NCBI GenBank assembly: GCA_038025085.1
Contig: CM076146.1
Span: 11,594,001 to 11,658,000, forward strand
DNA length: 64,000 bases
Direction of reading: 5' to 3'
Source of the DNA: Tetragonia tetragonoides
Taxonomy: Eukaryota > Streptophyta > Magnoliopsida > Caryophyllales > Aizoaceae
Each line of letters starts with the position of its first letter. The stretch's first letter is position 1. This document shows positions 9,481 through 21,042 of this stretch, one piece after another. The position numbers and the translations under genes were made by a program. The notes beneath the pieces were generated by a model. That model saw only the letters and a list, made by a program, of their open reading frames with translations. It was not told the DNA's origin and searched no databases.

Positions 9481-11029
9481 GCACGTCCTCTCTCTCTTTC
9501 TCTCAACCGAGCTTTCTCTCTCCTCACTGTTGGTAGCATATTAGTGGTAAGCGTTCATGCCTACCTTCTTTCAAAACCCCATCAAAACTATTTTGATGTG
9601 TTATATGCTAATTGGGAATTTGTTGTGAATTTAATATGCAAAGCATGATTAAATTATATCGTCGTTATTATGAAGTTATTAAGCATGATTCTCTGCTGTA
9701 AATATGAGTTATAATTAGTATGTTGATGTTAGCATATTTTGGGAATTAATTAGTCCATATGATGATTATTGTACAATTGTTGAATAGCGAATTATTAATA
9801 TTATTATGCTATTAATTATATGCTAATTGGTATGGGTATTATTGAGTGCTAGTGAGCACCTATTATTATGCTATTAATTGGTATTCTAATTATATTATCG
9901 TTAAATGTCTTTGGTTATTTGTGAATTTTTGGATATCATATTACCCTGCCGAAGTGCTGCCGAAATTGTGCTAGACATTACTTGTCATCATTATTGAATT
10001 ATCGTCGTTATTGAATTAAAGCTTGTTTACTTCTCATCGTATTGAATTATCATTATCGTCATTATTTACTATTCATTGTCAAGAGCATGAAATGAATTAG
10101 TAAGTCGTAGTCTCGTAGTACCACTTATGTCAACCAATGAAAATTATGTGAATTGAATTAAAAGAGAGTAAGACTCCTAATGGATCCCTAGGAGTAGTCG
10201 AGCAATCTGAGACATTACTTATGGACACCTCGCAGTGTGTCTGGGATGGATCATTCCCCATTTATTAAGTCCTTTAGGCTCGTGTAATTTTACTAGAGGT
10301 AGTGTGGACACTAGAGTCATTAAGTCCATGGCGTGATTGTATCTTCGATGAACAGTATGGGTAATCGCTGTTCTATTCGCTCTCTTACATCTCTCTAATC
10401 AAGACGGATTGTCTATGTCGTAGTTCGTGTGATCACTATACAAGAATTGCATATGAAAGAATGTCGTTGTGCGTATGCTTGATTATATGCTTATGTGCGT
10501 ATGCAAATGAATTTCAATGATTCTTCTAAAACCTCAGGTAAGGTTTGCGAAATGTTTTTACTGGGTATGGATGACGTTTATTTAGTTTATCTGATTTTTG
10601 TTTCTTTTTTGTTTCTTTTCTTTTCTTCTGTATTTTGTTTCCGTCACGGAAACGAAAGTGCAGGTTTAGTTGATTGAGGACGTACAGCTTGGAAGGTAGA
10701 GTTGGCGTCGGTCTTTAGAACTGTTTCTGTTCAGTTTAAATCATTGGGATTTTATCGGATTTAGCCCATTGAAGGCAAGTTGTAATAAATTTGGTTTAAT
10801 GGGTTTTAGCTCACCATATAGACAACACTGATATTAACTGCTTAGTTTGTTTAGTTCCTTAGTAAGCTCCTTTTGATGCCTAGTCTTTCTTTTTGCTTAG
10901 CATTTACTCCTTAGTGATAAATGTTGCAATGACATTCCCCCGGGTTCGGGACCGTTCAGCGGTGTCGAGTCGTGCACAGCGACGTTGATAGTTCCCAGGA
11001 AATCATTGCGAATTCGGGGGTGTTACAAA

Positions 11030-11041
11030 TGGTATCAGAGC
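11030..11041 (+). promoter_or_regulatory. Primer binding site of C1 (initiator-Met tRNA)
   Basis: TGGTATCAGAGC, complementary to the 3' end of plant initiator methionine tRNA, starts two bases after the LTR. Confidence 0.9.
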
Positions 11042-11220
11042 CCTAAGTTTAAAAAGGTTGCTTAAGATTAATTAATGAATTAATAAAGATTAGTTTTATT
11101 TTGGGAAAAATAAAATATAATTAAAGCCGTTAAGCGTAGTAGTCCTAGAAGATAGGAATTATTTGAAATCACTTTGCTTGTGATTTATAATATTCTTATT
11201 GTTTGATTGTCTACCTGTAG

Positions 11221-12147
11221 ATGGTAAGGACAAGAAAGACTGCGCGAATGACGACTGCACACCAAAGGGCACGCACCCTAGCCCATCGTGCACCATCTGT
11301 GCAATACGTAGCTTCATCGGATAGCGAATCGACAGGAAACGACACGAACGTACGCCATGAACCCGCGCAAGTCCGCGTCGCGCACGCGATTGCCGCACGC
11401 GACGAGGCCGCACGCCCCGCGCCAATTCCCGCGCCTATTGTTGCCTCAGTTGCCGCACCTGCTGCATATGTTGATGAAGAGGAAGATCCCTCTGAGCATA
11501 TAGCGCCGGAAGAGCATGATGACATGTCGGAATTGGAAAATACTAGTGTCGAGAGCGACAACAACATCGGGCCTACTCCTGTACCTATTGCTGCACCTAC
11601 TCCTGCTGCAAATTGGTCTCCTCCTGTGGAGCCGTTCTTTGCTACTGATGCTGAGCTGGAGGATATACGTATCTATATACGACGTGCTTACACTACGATC
11701 GAGCGTTATCAGTACGGGAATCGCACGAGTCTACATGAAGGCTTATGGGTAGAGCTACTGCTGGCTGGTCTGCCTAACATCCATCCTTGGATGGGACTCA
11801 AGGAGAAGTACGAGGACGTAGTCTCCAAGAGCGGTCACTTGCACGAGAAGAAGTACGGAGAAGGTACGAGATGGTCTCTTTGCTTTAGAGGCGTCGCAGC
11901 TAAGTTATGCCTATCCGAGTTCGAGTGGAAGGTGAACCACGTGCTAGTGCCTGCGCCGAAAGGTATGTGCGAGTATTGCTGGACCAAGAAGCGCAAGCAT
12001 GCCGATGACTTTAGGAAGCGTTTCATGCCCCAGAAATTTGGTGGATATGGTTATCCATACACGCCCTGCAAGGAGGTGAAGCCTAGGAGGAAGGACGATC
12101 ATGACGAGTCCCCTAGAGTGAAGAAAATGTGTGCTGGTGTCAAGTAG
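11221..12147 (+). CDS. Unrecognised extra ORF between primer site and gag in C1
   Basis: An uninterrupted 308-residue ORF lies between the primer site and gag, where most chromoviruses have only leader. The first ~135 residues look disordered: a basic start, then Ala/Pro-rich and acidic sequence. Residues ~135-290 look folded, with VEPFFATDAELEDIRIYIRR, then GLWVELLLAGLPNIHPW, SEFEWKVNHVLVPAPKG, CEYCW and PQKFGGYGYPYTPCKEVKPR. The two nearby Cys plus a later Cys could bind metal, but no standard finger is formed. The minus-strand counterpart in C2 (41500-42470) keeps this half at about three quarters identity by eye over a 73-residue block, while the N-terminal half has diverged. I do not recognise the family. 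The ATG at 11221 is the first in frame. It is intact here although gag-pol is broken. The clearly folded-looking, conserved C-terminal half argues against a chance ORF. Confidence 0.75.
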   Translation: MVRTRKTARMTTAHQRARTLAHRAPSVQYVASSDSESTGNDTNVRHEPAQVRVAHAIAARDEAARPAPIPAPIVASVAAPAAYVDEEEDPSEHIAPEEHDDMSELENTSVESDNNIGPTPVPIAAPTPAANWSPPVEPFFATDAELEDIRIYIRRAYTTIERYQYGNRTSLHEGLWVELLLAGLPNIHPWMGLKEKYEDVVSKSGHLHEKKYGEGTRWSLCFRGVAAKLCLSEFEWKVNHVLVPAPKGMCEYCWTKKRKHADDFRKRFMPQKFGGYGYPYTPCKEVKPRRKDDHDESPRVKKMCAGVK

Positions 12148-12844
12148 AACTAGAGTATTGCCTTATTAGTTTTACTTGAGTTTTATTGAACTTTTAGCTA
12201 TTGTGATTGCCCTACGTGGTCAATTTTGATGTTGGTGTAATTGCATAGGCAACAAATATTTATGATTGTTATTTACTTGCAATTTGTCTCATTGCAAGAC
12301 TATTTCATTTGATTATATGATATCGTTGAGAATTTGTTCTATATGATCGTTTTATCACATAATTGCATGGTTGACTCATAGCTTCATAATGCTATCTCGT
12401 ATTGCCTAGACATGATGGGAAATCCATGTCGGAGTTATGGCGAAATACTCATTGAGCATGATCATATTAATTGTGAGCCAAAGGCTAAGCATGTATTGTA
12501 TGCAATCAAATGTCATTGTTTATTGCCCTACTATAATAGCATGGAGCCTCGATGTGTGAACTGCGAATGTCATTGCTTATCAATGGTGTGAGACCAATAT
12601 GTCTACTTTGTTATTGCATATCGAACTATTATGCATGGGAACTGAGAACATTCAAAGCAAGTATGTTGCTTAGACCTACAATGTAAGGTCGATCATTGAA
12701 ACTTATATGCTAATTTCTAAATGTCATGAGATTGGTTTCAATTATAACCTATATCTCTCAATTAGACCTCAATTTGGGTCGAATGTGCCAATTTTGCTGA
12801 AATGGTGATCAACCATTGCTCTTTTATGTCTCAGATTTGTTATA
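12148..12844 (+). other. Spacer between the extra ORF and gag in C1
   Basis: About 700 bp of AT-rich, non-coding sequence. A block of similar length lies between the extra ORF and gag in C2 (40786-41499) and shares phrases such as the ATTGCCCTACTATAATAG-type run. This suggests a structured leader or an intron rather than decay. No gene is seen. Confidence 0.5.
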
Positions 12845-15800
12845 ATGGCAACCAACGACCGACTTGCGAGAGTAGAAGTAGGTCTTACCAACGTGGTCGA
12901 GCACATCACGCGCCAGCTAGAGCGCCAAGAACAAGATCACAACACGCAGAACCCTGAGACGCACATCTTTAGGGATTTCGATGCACTCAAACCTCCGACG
13001 TTTGAGGGTGGCTCTGAGGCCACCAAGTTGGAGAATTGGATAATAGAGTTCGAGAAGTTGTTTAGGGCGACTAATCGGCCCAACAACATGAAGGTCAACA
13101 CCGCTACGTACTACCTGAAGGGTGAGGCTAGCAAGTGTTGGAGCGATGTGGGCACTAATCTACTCACTATTGAGGAATATGGGTGGACCGAGTTCAAAGA
13201 GTCTATTCGTGAACGGTTCTATCCAAGAGCTGTCCGTTGCTAGAAGCAACAGGAATTCGAGAACATCTATAAAGGAAAGCTATCTGTGGCTGAGTACGCA
13301 ACAAAGTTCAACGAGCTTGCTGCTTTTGCACCTAACTTGGTGACGATCGAAGCTGAGCGTGTCGAGAGGTTCGAAGATGGCCTGAAGTGGGATATTCAGC
13401 GTTATGTTATGGGAAACTCGCTGACGTTCCAAGGATCTTACGAGAAAGCCTTGAACCAAGAGCGTGATGTGGATCGTCGTGATTCGTTGCTTGGAAAGCA
13501 TAAACGTGACGAAGGAAATTCTTCCCAGTCAGGTGGCGCAGATAAGAGGCCAAGGCCGAACAACGGCAATCACAACAACCAAGGTGGTCAGAACCACAAC
13601 GGGAACAGGAATCGTGACTCGAATAGTCAAAGAGCTACGATCTTAGCTAGGAGGAATACACCTTGTAGTCGCTGCAACAAGACGCATCTTGGCAAGAACT
13701 GTCGTGGCGATGTACTTCAATGCTACGAGTGCAACAGGCCTGGTCACAAAGCTTCTCAATGCTGGAGTCGTGGAAGGAACGACAATGGTCAGAACCGCGA
13801 TAACAACTACAATCGTGGTGGAAATGGAAATGCTAATCGCGGAAATGGTGGTAATTACCGTGGAAATGGGGGTTACAACAACAACAACCGCAACAATACT
13901 GCTGCTCCTGCTGCGAATAATCAAGCACTAGTTCCCGCATCTGCCAACCCCGCGCAGAACAACAACAACAACAACAATAGAGGGGTAAATGGAAGGGTGT
14001 ACGTGCTGAACAGCAATGAAGCTGAAGCGAACCCGAATGTGATCGCTGGTACTTTTCTCGTTAACTCTCAACCTGCTTTTGTTTTGTTTGATAATGGTGC
14101 AACACACTCTGTTCTTTCTAAGAGCTTTGCATCTAAGATAGGTTTAAAGCCTAGTTCTGTGTATAGTGCAAATATTATGATGCCAGATGGAACGATTGTT
14201 AATTGTAAAGCGTTGTATGAAAAGTGTCCGATTAGAATATCTGGTTCTGATTTGCCTGCGGATTTGATTCAGATGGATTTCAAGGATTTTGACGTGATTT
14301 TGGGAATGGATTGGTTAGCCAAGTATAGGGCTAAGATTGAGTGCTTTGAACAATGTGTGTCGTTGCATGGACCGAAGGGTAGGAGGATTACCTACAAAGG
14401 AGTCGTGGTTAAGACAAAGTTGAAGGTAGTGGCAACCATGAAAGCAAAGGAGTGTATGACTAAAGGTGAAGAGATTTACCTATCTCATGTAGTGGATACA
14501 AGTCGAGAAGCCAAAGTTTCAAAACCTATTCCAGTTGTTTCGGAGTACGCTGACGTCTTTCCAGACGAGATTCCGGGAATGCCTCCGCAACGCATTATCG
14601 ACTTCATGATTGACTTAGCTCCAGGTTCTACTCCGATCTCAAAAGCTATGTATCGTATGGCTCCTGCAGAGATGAAAGAACTGAAAACGCAACTCGAGGA
14701 ACCACTGGAGAAGGGATACATACGCCCGAGTGTATCGCCTAGGGGTGCTCCTATTCTATTCGTACGTAAGAAGGATGGTAGTATGAGACTGTGCATAGAC
14801 TACCGAGAGTTGAACAAGATCACGATCAAGAATCGTTATCCACTTCCGAGGATTGACGACCTATTTGACCAACTTCGTGGAGCGACTGTTTTCTCCAAGA
14901 TCGATCTACGTTCAGGATACCATCAACTCAGGATTTCTGAGCCTGACATTGCAAAGACCGCGTTTAGGACGAGGTATGGACACTACGAGTTCACGGTGAT
15001 GCCTTTTGGGTTGACGAACGCACCTGCGAAGTTTAAGGATTTGATGAACCGTACATTCCAGCCTCATCTCGATCAGTTCGTAGTTGTCTTTATTGACGAT
15101 ATTTTGGTTTATTCGAAGAACGCTGATGAACACGAGCAACACTTGCGAACCGTTCTGGAGATTTTGAGACGACATCAGTTGTACGCCAAACTGTCGAAGT
15201 GCGAGTTTTGGTTAGAAACTGTTTCCTTCTTAGGACATGTGGTGTCTAATATTGGAGTTGCTGTTGACCCGGAAAAGATTAGAGCTATTATAGACTGGTC
15301 CGCACCGAAGAGCGTGATCGAGGTCAGAAGTTTTCTTGGGTTAGCTGGTTACTATCGTAGGTTTGTGGAAGGATTTTCGAAGATAGCGCAACCTATGACA
15401 AACTTGATGAAAAAGACGACGAAGTTCGTGTGGGCTGAAAAGTGTGAAGCTGCTTTTCAAGAGTTGAAGAAACGTCTTACAAGCGCGCCGATTTTGACTT
15501 TGCCATCGGGAACTGAAGGGTACGAAGTCTATAGTGACGCGTCTAAGCATGGCTTAGGCTGTGTTTTGATGATACATGGTAAGGTAGTGGCTTATGCCTC
15601 AAGACAATTGATGAAGCACGAGGATAATTACCCTACTTACGACTTAGAGCACGCTGCTGTCGTATTTGCCTTGAAGATTTGGAGACATTATCTCTATGGT
15701 TCTGCTGTCATGATGTTTACGGACCACAAGAGTCTCAAGTACATATTCACGCAAAAGGAATTGAATATGCGACAAAGAAGATGGCTAGAGTTATTGACAG

Positions 15801-17444
15801 AGTACGACATCGACATATAGTATCACGAAGGGAAAGCAAACGTGGCAGCTGACGCTTTGAGTAGAAAGACTCGTCATACGTTGAACACTGCTTTAGTACT
15901 TCCAAGGGAGATCATTCGTGACTTGCAGAGTCTAGATGTGGAGATGGTGCTGAAAGGTGACGTTCAATGTACCTTAGCACATATGTCAGTTCGACCAACC
16001 TTACTCAACGAGATCAAGGGTAAACAGAGTACAGATGAGGATCTTCAGCGGATTCTACGCCACAAAGACGAGGGTAGATCCGAGGACTTTTCTATTGGTC
16101 AAGATGGTGTCTTGAGATTTCATGATCGTGTCTGTGTGCCGAATGACCCGGAGATCAAGAGTCAGATTCTGGGTGAAGCTCATAATACACCTTATTCTGT
16201 ACATCTTGGTAGAGACAACCTTTACAAAGACCTTCGCCAAATGTTTTGGTGGAAGGGAATGAAACAAGATGTCGCTGAGTTTATGGCTAAGTGTCTGACG
16301 TGCCAGAAGGTCAAGATCGAACACAAGAGACCTGGCGGAATGATACAATCGCTTGAAGTTCCTAAGTGGAAATGGAATTCAATTTCGATGGACTTTGTCA
16401 TGGGTTTACCATTGACACAGAAGAAGAAGAACGTCATTTGGGTAGTTATGGATCGTTTGACAAAAGTTGCGAGATTCATCCCAATGAACGACACTTCGGA
16501 AATGGAGAAGCTAGCGAATGCTTACGTCAGGGAAGTAATGAGACTCCATGGTGTTCCAGAGGATATCGTTTCAGATAGAGACTCGAGATTTCTATCTCAT
16601 TTTTGGCAGAAATTGCAAGAAGTTTTTGGAAGAAAATTGAAGTTCAAACTGCTTTTCATCCTGCGACTGACGGTCAGACGGAAAGAACGATTCAGACCTT
16701 GGAGGATATGCTTCGAGCGTGTGATCTCGAGTATCAAGGCTCGTGGGATACACACATTCCGTTGATCGAGTTTTCTTACAACAAATAGCTATCACTCAAG
16801 CATTGATCGAGCACCATATGAAGCATTGTATGGTAGGAAGTGTAGATCGCCAATTGTTGGAACGACATTAGTGAAACTGCAGTTTTGCGTCCTGAGATGA
16901 TCCAGCAGACCGTCGATGTGGTCAAAGTTATTGAAGCGAAGATGCGTAGTGCTCAAGATCGCCAGAAATCGTACGCAGATAGAGGTCGTAGACCTGAAGA
17001 GTTTGAGGTAGGAAGCAAGGTACTTTTGCGAGTATCTCTTACCAAAGGTGTCAGGCGTTTTGGTCATAAGGGGAAGTTAAGTCCTCGTTACATTGGTCCT
17101 TACGAGATTATGGAAAGGATTGGTGAGGTTGCTTATCGATTAGCTTTACCTGTGAACTTGCAAAAGTCCACAGTGTGTTTCATGTCTCTTAGTTGAAGCG
17201 ATACGTAGATGATCCAACTCATGTCGTTCAACCGAAAATGATCGATCTCGATGAAAGTTTGACTTATGAAGAGCGTCCTATCAAGATAGTGGATCGCAAA
17301 GAGCACTCAATTCGAACAAAGACTATTCCGATCGTCAAAGTCGTTTGGTCTCGACAAGGTCAAGAGGAAGCAACATGGGAAGCTGAATCCATGATGCACG
17401 AGAAGTATCCAGACCTCTTCCTAGAAGGTACTAGTCCCACTTGA
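12845..17444 (+). pseudogene. C1 gag-pol polyprotein with chromodomain (broken)
   Basis: Gag starts at 12845 (MATNDRLARVEVGL) with the capsid-type block FEKLFRATNRP and a zinc knuckle [14 protein letters not shown] near 13720-13761. The retroviral-type protease ([11 protein letters not shown], about 14087) has DNG where DSG is usual. Reverse transcriptase (14630-15230) shows [21 protein letters not shown] and [10 protein letters not shown]. RNase H (15520-15800) shows [11 protein letters not shown]. Integrase (16190-16790) shows the zinc-binding CLTCQK, SMDFVMGLP and SDRDSRF. A C-terminal chromodomain (17260-17430; ERPIKIVDRK, IVKVVWSRQG, EATWEAE) would target chromatin. Lesions are TAG at 13241-13243 in gag, TAG at 15818-15820 before the RNase H/integrase link, and frameshifts near 16645, 16790 and 17185. 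The C2 copy keeps these junctions in different states, so the breaks arose after insertion. Confidence 0.92.
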
Positions 17445-17705
17445 GTTTCGGGACGAAACTCCTTTTAAGGAGGGTAGAATGTCACGCCTCGAAATTTCGA
17501 CTTTTTGCGTGTTTTGTTTATCGCTTTGCACGAATTGCATGTTCAAGCATTGCATGGTGCATGCTAATCAACTTAGAATCACGATCGTACTTGCTCATCT
17601 TGCATATGTTAGTGTCCTAGAAATTGTTTTATACCTTCGTATAGGTAAACTCGTTTTACTCTGGGAAGTGATTAATTCATGTCTCAAGTTTCGGGACGAA
17701 ACTTC

Positions 17706-17722
17706 TTTTAAGGAGGGTAGAA
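17706..17722 (+). promoter_or_regulatory. Polypurine tract of C1
   Basis: TTTTAAGGAGGGTAGAA lies immediately before the 3' LTR, the expected primer for plus-strand DNA synthesis. A near copy, with the same GTTTCGGGACGAAACT lead-in, lies at 17440-17480 in the 3' untranslated region. This indicates a local duplication of about 250 bp. Confidence 0.8.
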
Positions 17723-20415
17723 TGTGATACCCCAATACTTTCTATAATTATTATATCGATTTATAAATGATTTATAAATAGTTCGGAAATTAAATCGTAT
17801 TATAAATGATTTATAAAAAGTTTCGGAGATTAAATCGTATATTCATTTAAGGATTCGGTTTATTCAATTAAAGCTATAATAATAATTATTATTATGGGAC
17901 TTTCATAAATTGGATTTATTAATTTTGAGGAGTTTAATTAAAATATTTTATATATGAATAAGAATTATTCATATTGTTTTAATTAGTTTTAATTAGTTTT
18001 AATTAGTTTTTTAAATCAGAAAATTATGGAATTAATTCCTAAACCTAGTAGTATTTGATTTGGGTTGACTGAGGGCTTATATAAGGAAAATGTGAGACAG
18101 TTGATCAGTTTTGCAAACTGAGCCCAAACCCTCAAGCATTCACTCTCTCTCTCCCTCCCTCACGCACGTCCTCTCTCTCTCTCTCTCTCACCCGAGCTTT
18201 CTCTCTCCTCATTGTCGCCCGACTACCAGAGGATCGCCGACAACCCCTCCCGTCGGTACTCTCTCTCTCTTCTTCTCTCTCTCGCGTTTTCTCTCTCTCT
18301 CTCTCTTCCCCTTGCTCTGTTTTGCTCCCCCTCCCCTGTTCCGACTGTCACGCCACCGTGAGCCATCATGGCGCCACCAGGCCATGCCTGGGTGGTCGCC
18401 GGTGATGACCCATGGTCGCCGACCAAGCCCCGCTCTCTCTCTCTCTCTCTCTTTCCTTCTCTCTCTCGCATTCTCTTTTCTCTCTCTTTCGCGATTTCTC
18501 TCTCCTCTCTTCGTCGGAGCTCCAGCGACCACCACCACCGGCCATGGTGGCCAGTGGGTGGTGCTGGTGATGTAGGGTCGGGTCATGGGCCCCGGGCATG
18601 GTACCCGTGACCTAGACGTAGTTTTAAAATTAGGGTTTCGTTTTTATATTTTTCGTAATTAATAATTCAATTTTCAGTATTTTCGATTTAATGTTTTAAT
18701 TTTTCTGCACTCATTCGGAATCGGAATTTGGATTTTCAAAAGCCTAAGTTGGTTTAAGTAAATTAAGGAATTTAATAAAAATATTAGATTGAGACTTCGT
18801 TACTGTTTGTATTTTCGTATTTAATTAATACTGATTCGGTAATTATTTTTAATTAGGACCTAACGAGCAAGCTGGATTATTGTCGATTGTTTGGAGCATA
18901 CTTACTGTTGGTAGCGTATTAGTGGTAAGCGCTCATGCCTACCTTCTTCTAAAAACCCATCAAAACTATTTTGATGTGTTATGTGCTAATAGAGAATTTG
19001 TTGTGAATTTAATATGCAAAGCATGATTAAATTATATCGTCGTTATTATGAAGTCATTAAGCATGATTCACTGCTGTAAATATGAGTTATAATTAGCATG
19101 TTAATTTTAGCATGTTTTGGGAATTAATTAGTCCATATGATGATTATTGGACAATTCTTGAATAGCGAATTATTAATATTATTATGCTATTAATTATGTG
19201 CTAACTGGTATGGGTATTATTGAGTGCTAGTGAGCACCTATATACTATCGTTGAATGTCTTTCGTGATTTGTGAATTTTGGGATATCATATTACCCTGCC
19301 GAAGTGCTGCCGAAATTGTGCTAGACATTACTTGTCATCATTATTGATTTATCGTCGTTATTGAATTAAAGCATGTTTAATTCTCATCGTATTGAATTAT
19401 CATTATCGTCGTTATTTACTATTCATTGTCAAGAGCATGAAACGAATTAGTAAGTCGTGGTCTCGTAGTACCACTAATGTCAACCAATGCAAATTATGTG
19501 AATTGAATTAAATGAGAGTAAGACTCCTAATGGATCCCTAGGAGTAGGCGAGCAATCGGGATTGCACCTAATGGTGTAGTTCAAGGGATGAGTGATTTCC
19601 AAGTTACTTATGGACACCTCGCAGTGTGTCTGGGACGGATCATTCCCCATTTATTAAGTCCTCTAGGCTCGTGTAATTTTACTAGAGGTAGTGTGGACAC
19701 TAGAGTCATTAAGTCCATGGCGTGATTGTATCTTCGATGAACAGTATGGGTAATCGTTGTTCTATTCGCTCTCTTACATCTCTCTAATCAAGACCGATTG
19801 TCTATGTCGTATTTCGTGTGATCACTATACAAGAATTGCATATGAAAGAATGTCGTTGTGCGTATGCTTGATTATATGCTTATGTGCGTATGCAAATGAA
19901 TTTCAATGATTCTTCTAAAACCTCAGGTAAGGTTTGCGAAATGTTTTTACTGGGTACGGATGACGTTTATTCAGTTTATCTGGTTTTTGTTTCTCTTTTA
20001 TTTTTTTTCTTTTCTTCTGTATTTTGTTTCCGTCACGGAAACCAAAGTGCAGGTTTAGTTGATTGAGGACGTACAGCTTGGAAGGTAGAGTTGGCGTCGG
20101 TTTTTAGAACTGTTTCTGTTCAGTTTAGATCGTTGGGATTTTATCGGATTTAGCCCTTGAAGGCAAGTTGTAATAAATTTGGTTTAATGGGTTTTAGCTC
20201 ATTATATAGACAACTCTTATATTAACTGTTTAGTTTGTTTAGTTCCTTAGTAAGCTCCTTTTGATGCCTAGTCTTTTTTTCTGGTTAGCATTTACTCCTT
20301 AGTGATAAATGTTGCAGTGACATTCCCCCGGGTTCGGGACGGTTCAGCGGTGTCGAGTCGTGCACAGCGACGTCGATAGTTCCCTGGAAATCGTTGCGAA
20401 TTCAGGGGTGTTACA
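17723..20415 (+). repeat. 3' LTR of C1 (full-length form)
   Basis: About 2.69 kb, TGTGATACC to GTGTTACA. It includes the 18214-18905 segment missing from the 5' LTR. TATATAAG is at 18078-18085. CT-rich tracts run 18144-18520, with a GC-rich stretch around 18340-18610. Small differences from the 5' LTR are scattered throughout, so insertion was not very recent. Confidence 0.92.
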
Positions 20416-21042
20416 ATGGATGTCGTGATTATGTGCTAACATGTACTTACGTGCTAGGAGTCGTTTTTTTTTAGCTAGTTCCTTATGCCCCAAAGATGGT
20501 GCGAGAATTCAAATTCAATGAACACTCATCATTTTCCCAATGATATATTCTAAAAGTCATGGACAGTTTCTAGGATCTTTTTAGTAAAAAAAAAAAGAGT
20601 CAGTCTTTCAATTTCCCCTCTCCCTTTTTCTTATTTCTGTATTTTCTTTTTTCTTTTGATGTAATTCAGATTCGGTAAAAAAAAAAGAAGCAAAAAAGCA
20701 AAAAAAAAAGGCAAAAACAAAAATGCCGAAAAATAAAAAAAAATCAAAAAATAAATAAAAAAAGGGACCGAAATTTCTTTTTATTTTATTTTATCCCATT
20801 TTTCATTTTCTTTGAGTCTAAAAAAAAATTAAAATTAGGATTGTCATCCTTTTCCATTATTTTTCTTATTTAAGTTCACTGACTTTGGTTTCCTTGAATA
20901 TTAGGGAAATATTTGGGCATTTAGGCTTAAGGACTTTCTTTTCCCTTTTAGGACAATGTGTTTTCTACGTGTGGGTCAATTTTTCATTAAGTAAGAGTCT
21001 CATGGTCTTCTGATCCTAAAAGGTCTTCTACTCGTTCAGATC
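20416..21042 (+). other. Leader of T2, downstream of C1
   Basis: Begins with the duplicated ATGGA. It then holds T-rich, A-rich and mixed low-complexity runs (20590-20860), including repeated AAAAAAGCAAAAAA-type sequence. No gene is seen. The ATG at 21043 follows a pyrimidine-rich stretch. Confidence 0.6.

Larger units (their letters stand above)
8988..11027 (+). repeat. 5' LTR of C1, with internal deletion
   Basis: Matches the 3' LTR at 17723-20415, but is about 650 bp shorter. The segment equivalent to roughly 18214-18905 is missing, joining CTCTCCTCA directly to CTGTTGGTAGC near 9525. The C2 LTR contains the longer form, so the short form is derived. Contains a TATA box (TATATAAG, 9337-9344), an AC run (9400-9415) and a CT microsatellite (9418-9478). 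Confidence 0.92.
8988..20415 (+). mobile_element. Tekay/Del-like chromovirus C1 nested in T2
   Basis: TGTGATACCCC...GGGTGTTACA ends are flanked by ATGGA on both sides (8983-8987 and 20416-20420). The order is 5' LTR (8988-11027), initiator-Met primer site (11030-11041), an extra ORF (11221-12147), gag-pol ending in a chromodomain (12845-17444), polypurine tract (17706-17722) and 3' LTR (17723-20415). Long LTRs, an iMet primer and a C-terminal chromodomain point to the Tekay/Del group of plant chromoviruses. It carries several stops and frameshifts. It is younger than T2, into whose leader it inserted. Confidence 0.92.

Noticed and set aside
9275..9648. ORFs across the CT microsatellite encoding runs of Ser-Leu or Arg-Glu
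   Set aside because: They are pure translations of a dinucleotide repeat inside a non-coding LTR; the same applies at 18111-18610 and 47254-47601.
10495..10677. A 60-residue ORF (MRMQMNFNDSSKT...) found again at 19884-20066 and on the minus strand at 45833-46039
   Set aside because: All three copies are the same stretch of LTR, so similarity follows from LTR homology. The C-terminal part is low-complexity Phe-rich sequence that varies freely.
11030..11041. TGGTATCAGAGC as part of a tRNA gene
   Set aside because: Only the primer-binding complement is present here and at 42647, 51159 and 53472; there is no cloverleaf.
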